Shown in pieces: positions 47,627-56,304 of a DNA stretch of 64,000 bases; the stretch's first letter is position 1, and each line of letters starts with the position of its first letter. The position numbers and the translations under genes were made by a program. The DNA lies in the NCBI RefSeq assembly GCF_003335675.1, contig NZ_QPHL01000011.1, forward strand, positions 62,001 through 126,000, written 5' to 3'. This DNA comes from Winogradskyella sp. KYW1333 (GTDB lineage Bacteria; Bacteroidota; Bacteroidia; Flavobacteriales; Flavobacteriaceae). The notes beneath the pieces were generated by a model, which was given only the letters and a program-made list of their open reading frames with translations, did not search any database and was not told the DNA's origin.

Positions 47627-48208
47627 GTGTACACTGTTTATGTAAGTAATAAACCTATAATATTAACGACTAGGATTGAACCTGAAACTGATTTCAAGTC
47701 ATTTCTTCTAAAGTCAGTTAATATAGGAAAGGTTATTAAAACTTTAAATTCTACAAATCTAAAGGGTGTTCATCTTATTCATAAAAACCCTGACAGATTA
47801 TTATCTGGATTTTTGAAGTTACTTCCTAATGTTATTGCTGGTGGTGGCAAAGTGTACAATGCCAATAACGAAATCCTGTTTATTTATCGAAATAACAAAT
47901 GGGATTTTCCTAAGGGCAAAATAGAAGGTAAGGAATCTATACAAGAAACTGCCATTAGGGAGGTAGAAGAGGAAACAGGTGTTAAAGGCTTAAAAATTGC
48001 TAAAGAACTGCCTACAACATATCATATTTTTAAACGTAATGGTAAGCATAAAATAAAAATTACTTATTGGTTTGAAATGAAGACTAATTTTAATGGTAAA
48101 CTATTTCCGCAAGAAAAGGAGGGTATAACTAAGGTAAAATGGCTTAATGATCAAGATTCTCAAAAAGCATTAAAAAATAGTTATGCTAACATAAAAATAT
48201 TAGTTTAA
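47627..48208 (+). CDS. NUDIX hydrolase, GTG start
   Basis: A 193-residue NUDIX protein. The Nudix box GKIEGKESIQETAIREVEEE TGV is complete (GxxxxxExxxxxxxREUxEExGU), with the following hydrophobic strand. An N-terminal domain of about 65 residues (KPIILTTRIEPETDFKSFLL) precedes it and is shared by many Flavobacteriia members. The GTG at 47627 gives the family-typical start YTVYVSNKPIIL, and no ATG is available before the conserved region. It hydrolyses some nucleoside diphosphate-linked compound; the substrate is not predictable. It is divergent from pyrE. Confidence 0.9.
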   Translation: MYTVYVSNKPIILTTRIEPETDFKSFLLKSVNIGKVIKTLNSTNLKGVHLIHKNPDRLLSGFLKLLPNVIAGGGKVYNANNEILFIYRNNKWDFPKGKIEGKESIQETAIREVEEETGVKGLKIAKELPTTYHIFKRNGKHKIKITYWFEMKTNFNGKLFPQEKEGITKVKWLNDQDSQKALKNSYANIKILV

Positions 48209-48220
48209 TATTGGTTGATT

Positions 48221-49972
48221 TTAATTTTTTAATACTCGATATATAGGATATTGCATGTGGGCTTTCTCATAATTACCACTCTGTTTATGTATCCAATCTA
48301 ACTGTGCATACCAGTTATCTGCAAATTCTTTGTCAAATGTTTTTCTGAGGTTAAAACCAATCTGCAGTTTTGGATTTGCTCTTAAGACTAAATTTGCTCT
48401 GTCCTCCCATACATAAGGAGAAAATCCTTCTTTTTGCTGTAATATTGTATCAAAAAAATTCCAATTAAAGAAAGAATCCACAGCTTCAGGTTCTAAAGTT
48501 TCTAGAAGATATCTAATTGAAGTTTGATCAGTGTAAATTAGATAATCACCCTTTCTGAATTTAATTTCCTCAATGAAAGACTTAACTTTTGTGGCGTAAT
48601 GTGAATAGTGTCCTTCGTAAGGTGATTTTCGAGTTTTGTAGTCATCAATTTTGTAAGATTCTACTTTTATTATTGTATCCTTTTCTAATTGTGATAATAC
48701 CACATCATTTAATTTAACAAGGCCAATTACATTATGCCAACCTTGTGGAATTATGTAAGCTTTGGGTATTTCAATTTCTGAAGTTGATTTAAAGTAATTA
48801 CGATATGTAACAGGCTTTTCAAATGGTTTTGTTCTGTCGTATTTTAATCTTTGCTTTCCAGTTAAATCGCTGCGAATCATAAAACCTTCAAAACCTTTAA
48901 AATTTAAAGTTGAAGACTTTGTAGTATCAATACTCCAGGTTAAAGGGTAGGTCCTACCAGCGGACCAAGTTTTTGATTGTTTATTTCTTAGTGCTTTGAT
49001 TTGATCACCTTCTTCCTCAATAATTTCAATCATGCTTACCATAAGTTCGTAAGTACCTTCAACCCTTTTTTGATATGGTTTTAGCATGTGGGTTTCAACC
49101 ATCATACCGAGTGTATTAAATAGTGTCGTATAGCCAGTGGAGTAACGCGGTGAATCCATAAATTGAGTAAAACCAGAATCTGGTGTTCTGTTAAATACAT
49201 TGACATAAGGTGTAACATCCCAAGTTTTTTCTTTCAATTTTTCTTCCAGATTAGGTATCATTCTACCATTGATATAATTCCCCAAAACACCACCCATTTT
49301 ATTGTGTTGTGTAAAAAGATGTGTAAGTGTGTATTGATAATCAGCACCATTACTAACATGATTGTCAATAAAAACATCTGGTTTGACCAAATGAAATATC
49401 TGAGCAAATGTGCGAGCATTTTTACTGTCGGATTTTATAAAATCTCTATTTAAATCATAGTTACGAGCATTTCCTCTAAAGCCATATTCTTGAGGTCCAT
49501 TTTGGTTTGTACGCGTTCCGGAATTTCGGTTAAGACTGCCTCCAACATTATAGATTGGGATTGTTACTAAAATAGTTTTTTCTGGTTTATCAATTTTATT
49601 TTGAACGATATCTCTGAAGAGCATCATCGTAGCATCAATACCATCTGACTCACCAGGATGAATTCCATTGTTTATTAATAAAATTCTATTTGTATCTCTT
49701 AACTTGTTAAAATCATCTCCAGTACCTTTAGTGTTTAGTGTAACAAGGTGTAACGGTTTTCCCGAATCCGTTTCTCCAATAGGTTTAATAGTTATTTGAT
49801 TATAGGATTCTGCCAAGTCAGAATAGAATTGAATTGTCTGATCGTAAGTAGCAGTTTCAATCCCCTTACTTTCTTCAAATATTGTAGTAAAAGATTGTGA
49901 TTTATCATTATTGGAATCTCTCGAACAAGACACTATAATTAGACATAGAAATAGAAGTTTTTTCATATTCAT
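48221..49972 (-). CDS. M14-family metallopeptidase lipoprotein
   Basis: A 583-residue exported M14 peptidase with a lipobox (LIIVSCSRD). Zinc ligands are in NNGIHPGESDGID (HxxE) and FIDNHVSNGADYQYT (His), and GMMVETHMLKPYQKR carries the probable catalytic Glu. NSGTRTNQNGPQEYGFRGNA, followed by NYDLNRDF, is the substrate-pocket region. The C-terminal 230 residues form a beta-rich extension of unknown role. It is not close in sequence to the M14 protein at 50-1276 and belongs to a different M14 branch. It is divergent from ctlX. Confidence 0.9.
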   Translation of the reverse strand: MNMKKLLFLCLIIVSCSRDSNNDKSQSFTTIFEESKGIETATYDQTIQFYSDLAESYNQITIKPIGETDSGKPLHLVTLNTKGTGDDFNKLRDTNRILLINNGIHPGESDGIDATMMLFRDIVQNKIDKPEKTILVTIPIYNVGGSLNRNSGTRTNQNGPQEYGFRGNARNYDLNRDFIKSDSKNARTFAQIFHLVKPDVFIDNHVSNGADYQYTLTHLFTQHNKMGGVLGNYINGRMIPNLEEKLKEKTWDVTPYVNVFNRTPDSGFTQFMDSPRYSTGYTTLFNTLGMMVETHMLKPYQKRVEGTYELMVSMIEIIEEEGDQIKALRNKQSKTWSAGRTYPLTWSIDTTKSSTLNFKGFEGFMIRSDLTGKQRLKYDRTKPFEKPVTYRNYFKSTSEIEIPKAYIIPQGWHNVIGLVKLNDVVLSQLEKDTIIKVESYKIDDYKTRKSPYEGHYSHYATKVKSFIEEIKFRKGDYLIYTDQTSIRYLLETLEPEAVDSFFNWNFFDTILQQKEGFSPYVWEDRANLVLRANPKLQIGFNLRKTFDKEFADNWYAQLDWIHKQSGNYEKAHMQYPIYRVLKN

Positions 49973-50097
49973 AAAAATGATGAAAGGTTAAACGTTTCAA
50001 TATCAAACATAAAGATTTTAATGCACAAAAACTCATTTGAAACTAATTTTCAAATAATAAAAAAGAGTAATTTTATACCAATTTCAAAAAACTAAAA

Positions 50098-51030
50098 ATG
50101 CAACAGACAACAGAGACAATTTTGATGGTTCGTCCAGTAAATTTTAGAAAGAATGAACAAACTGCTGTAAACAATTATTTTCAGGAGGATATGTCATTAA
50201 AGAATACTGAAATTAATACAAAAGCTCAAGAGGAATTTGATGGGTTTGTAAAAAAATTGAGAGCGGTAGGTATTAATGTTATCGTTGTAAGTGATGATGT
50301 GTTAATGGATACACCAGATTCAATATTTCCTAATAATTGGGTTAGTTTTCATAGTAATGGTGATGTTGCAATTTATCCTATGTTTGCGGAAAACAGAAGA
50401 CTCGAGAGAAGAGATGAAATTTTCATGAAATTAGAAGAAGCAGGTTTTAGAATTGAAAATATTGTTGATTATACTTCAGCTGAGGAAGAAGGTATTTTTT
50501 TAGAGGGTACTGGAAGTATTTTAATGGATAGAGTTAATCAAAAAGCATATTGTGCATTATCTCCGAGAGCAGATGAAGAATTATTTATAGAGTTTTGTGA
50601 AGATTTTGAATATTTCCCAGTGATTTTTAATGCCTATCAAACGGTTAATGGAGAGCGTTTACCCATCTATCATACAAATGTTGTGATGTGCTTGGCCGAA
50701 AACTTTACTGTAATTTGTTTAAACTCTATTGATGATAAAAAGGAGAGAAAAAATGTTATTAAACATTTAAAGCAAACTAATAAGGAGATAATTTCTATAA
50801 CGGAAGAACAGATGCATCTGTTTGCTGGTAATATGCTCCAGTTAAGAGGCGAAAATGATCAGCGTTATTTAGTAATGAGCGGTACAGCACATAAAAGTCT
50901 GTCTAAAGATCAAATTAAAAAAATTGAAAAATACTGCCCAATTATATCAAGTTCCTTAGATACTATCGAAACTTGTGGAGGTGGCAGTGCAAGATGTATG
51001 ATGGCTGAGGTGTTTTTACCTAAACACTAG
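50098..51030 (+). CDS. ctlX: CtlX-like citrulline/guanidino hydrolase
   Basis: A 310-residue member of the guanidino-group modifying superfamily, matching the CtlX (citrulline utilisation hydrolase) group. ILMVRPVNFRKNEQTAVNNY opens it, PDSIFPNNWVSFHSNGDVAI carries the FPNNW substrate loop, FLEGTGSILMDRVNQKAYCA the conserved EGTGS, PIYHTNVVMCLAE the catalytic His, and ETCGGGSARCMMAEVF the nucleophilic Cys near the end. The symbol is by family resemblance; the reaction is inferred to be hydrolysis of citrulline or a similar compound. It runs directly into the broken CpeT-like gene on the other strand. Confidence 0.85.
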   Translation: MQQTTETILMVRPVNFRKNEQTAVNNYFQEDMSLKNTEINTKAQEEFDGFVKKLRAVGINVIVVSDDVLMDTPDSIFPNNWVSFHSNGDVAIYPMFAENRRLERRDEIFMKLEEAGFRIENIVDYTSAEEEGIFLEGTGSILMDRVNQKAYCALSPRADEELFIEFCEDFEYFPVIFNAYQTVNGERLPIYHTNVVMCLAENFTVICLNSIDDKKERKNVIKHLKQTNKEIISITEEQMHLFAGNMLQLRGENDQRYLVMSGTAHKSLSKDQIKKIEKYCPIISSSLDTIETCGGGSARCMMAEVFLPKH

Positions 51031-51659
51031 TCTAATTTGTTAAAAATGTAACCATCTTTTTCTGCTCCATATACGCTGTTACCTTCAGCATTAAGACCAC
51101 GATCCCACAAAATAATTTTTTCCTCTAATATTTCTACTTCACTATGTGCATAGGACGCACCTCTTAATGAACTGGTCCGAGACTTGTCTCTTGTTTTGCC
51201 ATTAAAAATAATTTGGTCCCAGATGTTTTAAAATAACTTCACATCCACTTTTTAGCGAAATATCATTAATTGAAATATAACTAAAAGCTTTTGGGTTCTT
51301 CCATTTGCTTATTTAATGTGAGTCTGCATTTAAAGTATATACTTCAGAACTAAATGTACTATCATTAACTCTTTTTACCTCATAAATTCTTTGGCGATAT
51401 GGTTTGTTCTGTATACTCCTTAAAGCTTACTCAACATATCAGAAATCACCTTTATCTTCCCAGATAGGATACATGTGCAATGATATATTTAAATATGTAG
51501 AGTCCAATTGAGATTGAATTTCAGAGTTAAATAACCCTTGCATCATCATGGACAATTCCGATAAAGCTTTGTCTACTTTCGGTTTTTCCGGAGGTTTGTT
51601 TTTGCAACTAAAAACAAAATCAATAAAAAAATAATATTAGGCAATAGATTGTCTTTTAT
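51027..51659 (-). pseudogene. Decayed CpeT/CpcT-family lipoprotein gene
   Basis: Reading the minus strand by frame reveals fragments of a CpcT/CpeT (chromophore lyase family) protein. In order they are: a hydrophobic leader (LPNIIFLLILFLV) with ATA where a start is expected; SCKNKPPEKPKVDKALSELS in a shifted frame; STYLNISLHMYPIWEDKGDF then a stop; PYRQRIYEVKRVNDSTFSSE; and KSGCEVILKHLGPNYF, a stop, then SSLRGASYAHSEVEI and LWDRGLNAEGNSVYGAEKDG before the final stop. These follow the normal family order, so it is a once-intact gene with at least one frameshift in each half. It cannot encode a full protein. Confidence 0.85.
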
Positions 51660-51692
51660 AATTTGAAGTTAATTTCCTGAATCTATTAAAAG

Positions 51693-53744
51693 TTATGTGC
51701 TAGGAGCTTGTTTTGACAGTTCAATGAAGAATTTACTACCAACATTTAGTGTGCTTTCTACCCAAATTCTACCATTATTCAATTCTACCAAGTCTTTAGC
51801 AATTGTAAGTCCTAGACCAGTACCTTTTTCGTTTTTGGTACCTATAGTTGTGAAGTTTTTATTAGCCTTAAAAAGTTTGTCTAAATTTTCTCTAGAGATT
51901 CCAACACCTGTGTCTTCAACACAGATGAGAGCTTTGCCATTAACATCCTGGTTTGAAACTGTAATTATATCACCTGTTCTACTAAATTTAACGGCATTGG
52001 TAATTAAATTTTGAATAACAATTTCAATCATACTTCTATCGGCATAAACAAAATCTCTTTGAGATTCATCAATAAGTACAATGCGTTTGTCCTCTAATTT
52101 TTGTTCTACTAAGGCAATTTTATTTTGGAATACCTCTTGAATATTGAAGTGTTCTTGTTTTGGTTCTAAATTTTGTAGTTGTGATTTAGACCAATTAAGC
52201 AGATTAAAAAGAAGTGCTGAAGCATTATTCGCATTCTCGCTTAACTCAGGTATAAGATCGTTAAACTCTTCTTTTGAAATACTATCTTCCTTCAATAAAT
52301 CTAAAAATGCTTTAATTGAAGAAATGGAATCTTTTAAATCGTGGGATACAATTGAGAATAACTTATCCTTAACTTGATTTACTTCTTCTAGATGATGCGT
52401 TTGGTCTAGAATTGCATCATTTCTAATTTTCTCAAGTTCTAATTCTTCTTTTTGTTTATTTACTTTTTTCTTATAGCTAGATAATTCTACAAGGCTGTAG
52501 ATTAATAGTCCAGAGAGTATTAATAAAGCAAGAATTCCTCCATATAAATATAGAGGATTCTTGCTAAACCAATTGTCTTTACCATCATTAGGTTGGATGG
52601 TATTTTTGCTATCAACAAAAGGATCATTGTCTTCAATATCTAAAAATTCTAATTCTGTAGGGTAAACGGGTTGTTCTTCTTTAGATAGTTCGTCTTTTAA
52701 ATCGTAATATTTATTCTGCCAAAAAAATGCATTCTGGAAATAACCTCGTGTAGAATCTAATGCAATATGCAGTTTGTAATTCTCTAAAAGTTCTGTTTTA
52801 TTGTCTATTTTTTGGGCTATAGTATAGGCCTCGTTGAGTTGTAATTCTGCTAGTTTTACTTTTCTACGTTGTAAGTTTAAATTTCCAATAGCATTGAGAG
52901 TCCTAAGTAACCCTTCTTCATTACCTTGTTTACGATTGTATTGTAGACCTTTTACAAGTAAAGATGAAGCCTTGTCATATTCTTTAAACTTTAAATACTC
53001 GCTACCTAGTTTGGGCAATATTTCTCCTCTTAATTCTTGATCAGAATCAGGGAGAATCAGATCCAGAACCTTCTCGTAATATTCTATGGCTTTGCGATGT
53101 TCTTTCCTAAGTGAATATAAATCTGCTATATTTTTAGTTGAACTTTTAATACCATCAAAATCATCAATCTGCTTTCTAACCGCTAGAGCTTTAAAATTAA
53201 AATCTATTGCCTTGTCGATTTGATTGGTTTTAAAATAAGCTTTGGCTAAATTATTGTATGCGGAACTTAATTCACCCTTAAGACCCTTTTCCTCAAATAT
53301 GTCAATTGCTGAAAGCGAATTTCTAAGTCCAACTGCATAGTTACCTCTTTTTATTTCTATTAGTCCAATGCTGTTACTTACTTTGGCAACTCCTAAAGAG
53401 TCTTTTATTCGTAAAAAGTACTGACGTGATTTGTTATAATTGTCAATAGCATTGAAATAGTCATTTCTTTGAGTGTAAATTAGTGCTCTGTAATAATTGC
53501 TCTCAGCTAGTCCTTTTAGATAATTTAAGTCTTCAGATAATTTCGAGGTTTGGTTGACATAGAGCATCGCTTTTTTATAATCTTCAATGTCATATAATTC
53601 ATTTATGAGTTCAATTGACAAATCGACCTTAGTAGAATCTTGGTCTTGAAATGCCAACTGTACGGTAAGATTATCTATTCTCTCATTTTGGGCAAAACCT
53701 GAAAATGAGACAACAAATAACAACAATGTCAGTATCCACCTCAT
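51693..53744 (-). CDS. TPR-sensor histidine kinase
   Basis: A 683-residue sensor kinase. The signal peptide is followed by about seven TPR repeats (residues about 40-345, for example RALIYTQRNDYFNAIDNYNK), then a membrane helix near 398-420, a coiled coil and the catalytic part. The HisKA box is FSIVSHDLKDSISSIKAFLD with the phospho-acceptor His near residue 470; NLITNAVKFSRTGD is the N box, and DTGVGIS and GTGLGLTIAKDLVELN are the G boxes. No response regulator gene is next to it, so it is an orphan kinase. The TPR ectodomain suggests it senses a protein or peptide in the periplasm (inference). Confidence 0.93.
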   Translation of the reverse strand: MRWILTLLLFVVSFSGFAQNERIDNLTVQLAFQDQDSTKVDLSIELINELYDIEDYKKAMLYVNQTSKLSEDLNYLKGLAESNYYRALIYTQRNDYFNAIDNYNKSRQYFLRIKDSLGVAKVSNSIGLIEIKRGNYAVGLRNSLSAIDIFEEKGLKGELSSAYNNLAKAYFKTNQIDKAIDFNFKALAVRKQIDDFDGIKSSTKNIADLYSLRKEHRKAIEYYEKVLDLILPDSDQELRGEILPKLGSEYLKFKEYDKASSLLVKGLQYNRKQGNEEGLLRTLNAIGNLNLQRRKVKLAELQLNEAYTIAQKIDNKTELLENYKLHIALDSTRGYFQNAFFWQNKYYDLKDELSKEEQPVYPTELEFLDIEDNDPFVDSKNTIQPNDGKDNWFSKNPLYLYGGILALLILSGLLIYSLVELSSYKKKVNKQKEELELEKIRNDAILDQTHHLEEVNQVKDKLFSIVSHDLKDSISSIKAFLDLLKEDSISKEEFNDLIPELSENANNASALLFNLLNWSKSQLQNLEPKQEHFNIQEVFQNKIALVEQKLEDKRIVLIDESQRDFVYADRSMIEIVIQNLITNAVKFSRTGDIITVSNQDVNGKALICVEDTGVGISRENLDKLFKANKNFTTIGTKNEKGTGLGLTIAKDLVELNNGRIWVESTLNVGSKFFIELSKQAPST

Positions 53745-54358
53745 GCTGGGGAGATGTTACAGAGTATTGTGTTGTTTTGGGTAGAAAAACTTTTATACAG
53801 ATATACAAAATGTAAGTTCACGCAAAACAAAAACAACCTAGTTAATGTTTGTTCCTTAAGCCTCATCAAAGTTTGGGACGTTTGTTAATAGCCTATCAAA
53901 AATGCAGCAATGCTGTCAAAATCACTAATTATCGGGATTTAATACCAATAAATCAGATAAAAGGGCAGATGAAAATCACTAAAAAAAAGCTAAATCGACC
54001 AACGGTAAAAAACATAGAAAAACTACCATTTTATCGATGAAATGCACGTTTCTTTTAATCATCTATATTACAGTAAGTTAGGTCTTTGATCATTGCAAGT
54101 TACATATGTTTATTGTGATAAATAAACTTAAATAAAGAATCAATTTTTAGACTAATTCTTGTCAAAATTTCATGTGGCTTTCATCATTGACTAGAATTGC
54201 AAAATCCTACCTAGCCTAAACTTTGTTCTCTTAATTCAAAAAAGACAGAACTCGTATGCTTTTAATTAGAAGTTTTTGTCTTTTATGACACAGATTGACT
54301 TTAAGCATTAGTGTTGGCAATTTATACATTGCTTCTAATATTAAAACAATTAATCTGC
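53745..54358. other. Gene-free stretch between the histidine kinase and argS
   Basis: About 610 bases without a convincing gene. The one open frame on the plus strand (53849-54040, 63 codons) lacks any start context or recognisable domain and I do not call it. The main structure is the imperfect inverted repeat at 53994-54038. The remainder is AT-rich with nothing else I can support. Confidence 0.6.
53994..54038. promoter_or_regulatory. Imperfect inverted repeat, candidate operator upstream of the histidine kinase
   Basis: ATCGACCAACGGTA (53994-54007) and TACCATTTTATCGAT (54024-54038) form an imperfect inverted repeat: the outer ATCGA/TCGAT and inner GGTA/TACC arms match, with a 16-base spacer. 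Each half reads TACC(G/A)TT near the centre, which resembles LytTR-type sites in other bacteria, but that link is weak. It shares the 10-mer CATTTTATCG with the repeat at 30329-30353. Confidence 0.4.
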
Positions 54359-54366
54359 TATCTTTG
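54359..54366 (+). promoter_or_regulatory. -7 box of argS
   Basis: TATCTTTG, an exact TAnnTTTG match, 32 bases before the argS start. The nearest upstream TTG (54329-54331) is 27 bases away, longer than the usual 17-23. Confidence 0.6.
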
Positions 54367-54398
54367 CAGGCGTTTAGAAACACAATATTAAACTTAAA

Positions 54399-56174
54399 AT
54401 GAATCTTCAGGAAACTTTAGAAATACAAGTTAAAGAAGCAGTACAAAAATTGTTTCAAGCTGAACTGCCATCAGTTGAATTTCAATCAACACGCAAGGAG
54501 TTTGCTGGTGATATTACCGTAGTAGTTTTTCCAATGCTTCGCGTAGTAAAAGGCAATCCTGTTGTAATAGGTGAGCAAATTGGAAAATATTTGAAATCTA
54601 ATTTAGATTTGGTTAAAGACTTTAATGTTGTCAAAGGATTTCTGAATGTTGAAATTGATGACTCGTACTATTTAGATTTCTTAAATGCTATAAAGGATAA
54701 GGGTAATTATGGTTTTGTGGATAGATTAGATGAAGGAGCTGTAATGGTAGAATATTCTTCACCAAATACAAACAAGCCATTACACTTAGGTCATGTTAGA
54801 AATGTATTATTGGGATATAGTGTCTCTGAAATATTGAAGGCATCTGGTATAAAAGTTTATAAAACTCAGATTATTAACGATAGAGGAATACATATTTGTA
54901 AAAGTATGTTGGCCTGGCAACGTTTTGGTAAGGGTGAAACACCTCAGACTACTGGATTAAAAGGAGATAAACTCGTTGGAAATTATTACGTAGAATTTGA
55001 TAAAGCTTTTAAAGCAGAGGTTTCTGAATTGGTAAATGAAGGACAATCAGAAGATGATGCTAAAAAGAATGCTCCAATTTTGTTGGAGGCACAGGAAATG
55101 TTGCGTAAATGGGAAGCTGGAGATGAAGAGGTAGTGGAATTATGGAAAACTATGAACCAATGGGTATATGATGGTTTTGAAGCAACCTATAAAGCCATTG
55201 GAGTAGATTTTGACGCTTATTATTATGAAAGTGACACATATCTGTTAGGCAAGGAGTTTATCGCCGAAGGATTAAAAACAGGCGTTTTTTTTAAGAAGGA
55301 GGATGGTTCTGTTTGGTGCGATTTAACCGAAGATGGATTAGACGAAAAAATAGTTTTAAGAAGTGATGGTACAGCGGTCTATATGACACAAGATATAGGT
55401 ACTGCGATTCAGCGATTAAAGGATTACCCAGATGTTAGAGGTATGGTTTATACCGTAGGTAATGAGCAAGACTATCATTTTAAAGTATTGTTTTTAATCC
55501 TAAAGAAGCTTGGTTTTGAATGGGCAAAGAATTTATATCATTTAAGTTATGGTATGGTAGATTTACCAAGTGGTAAAATGAAGAGTAGGGAAGGTACTGT
55601 AGTTGATGCTGATGATTTAATACAGGAAATGGCGGATACTTCTGAAGAGATTTCTAAAGAACTTGGGAAGCTTGATGATTATAATGAAGATGAAAAGAAA
55701 GCTCTATACAAAACTATAGGACTTGGTGCATTAAAATATTTCATTTTAAAAGTGGATCCTAAGAAAAGAATCTTGTTTGACCCTAAAGAATCTATAGATT
55801 TTCAAGGGAATACAGGACCTTTTATTCAATATACATATGCAAGAATCCAATCTATACTAAGAAAATCAAAGAACTCTGAAAATACAGAGGTATTGGATAT
55901 TTCGCTTCATGAAAAGGAGAAACAGTTGTTAAAACAATTGGAGTTGTTCCCAGAAGTGATACAAAATGCAGCGATACAACATAGTCCTGCATTAATTGCA
56001 AACTACACATACGACTTGGTTAAAGATTTCAATTCCTTCTATCAAAATGTTTCAATCTTGGGAGCTGATTCAGATAAGGAAAAAACATTTAGAGTAGCTT
56101 TATCCAGAACTGTTGGTCAAACTATAAAAAATGCTTTTAGTATTCTGGGAATAGATGTTCCTGAACGCATGTAA
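54399..56174 (+). CDS. argS: Arginyl-tRNA synthetase
   Basis: ArgRS, 591 residues, class I. The N-terminal Add-1 domain (about 1-95) is followed by VMVEYSSPNTNKPLHLGHVR with the HxGH motif. LPSGKMKSREGTVVDADDLI carries the KMSKS-equivalent (KMKSR). The C-terminal anticodon-binding domain ends LSRTVGQTIKNAFSILGIDV, then PERM. It is a single-gene unit after a long control region. Confidence 0.98.
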   Translation: MNLQETLEIQVKEAVQKLFQAELPSVEFQSTRKEFAGDITVVVFPMLRVVKGNPVVIGEQIGKYLKSNLDLVKDFNVVKGFLNVEIDDSYYLDFLNAIKDKGNYGFVDRLDEGAVMVEYSSPNTNKPLHLGHVRNVLLGYSVSEILKASGIKVYKTQIINDRGIHICKSMLAWQRFGKGETPQTTGLKGDKLVGNYYVEFDKAFKAEVSELVNEGQSEDDAKKNAPILLEAQEMLRKWEAGDEEVVELWKTMNQWVYDGFEATYKAIGVDFDAYYYESDTYLLGKEFIAEGLKTGVFFKKEDGSVWCDLTEDGLDEKIVLRSDGTAVYMTQDIGTAIQRLKDYPDVRGMVYTVGNEQDYHFKVLFLILKKLGFEWAKNLYHLSYGMVDLPSGKMKSREGTVVDADDLIQEMADTSEEISKELGKLDDYNEDEKKALYKTIGLGALKYFILKVDPKKRILFDPKESIDFQGNTGPFIQYTYARIQSILRKSKNSENTEVLDISLHEKEKQLLKQLELFPEVIQNAAIQHSPALIANYTYDLVKDFNSFYQNVSILGADSDKEKTFRVALSRTVGQTIKNAFSILGIDVPERM

Positions 56175-56216
56175 TTCTTTAATAACAAGTGGTGCAATGC
56201 ATATTTTAACCATTTT

Positions 56217-56251
56217 TTGGATAGAAAAATGCAACGATTTTCGTAACTTTA
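56217..56251 (+). promoter_or_regulatory. Promoter of the CarboxypepD-like gene
   Basis: TTG (56217-56219) and TAACTTTA (56244-56251) are 24 bases apart. The last base is A instead of G and the spacing is one longer than typical. Confidence 0.45.
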
Positions 56252-56304
56252 CTAATGGCATTTTATAAAAATCCATAGTATTGTTTAATCTAAAAAATGC
56301 AGTT

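Noticed and set aside
53849..54040. 63-codon plus-strand frame in the kinase-argS gap
   Set aside because: There is no convincing start context, signal or domain, and the frame overlaps the inverted repeat; more likely chance.
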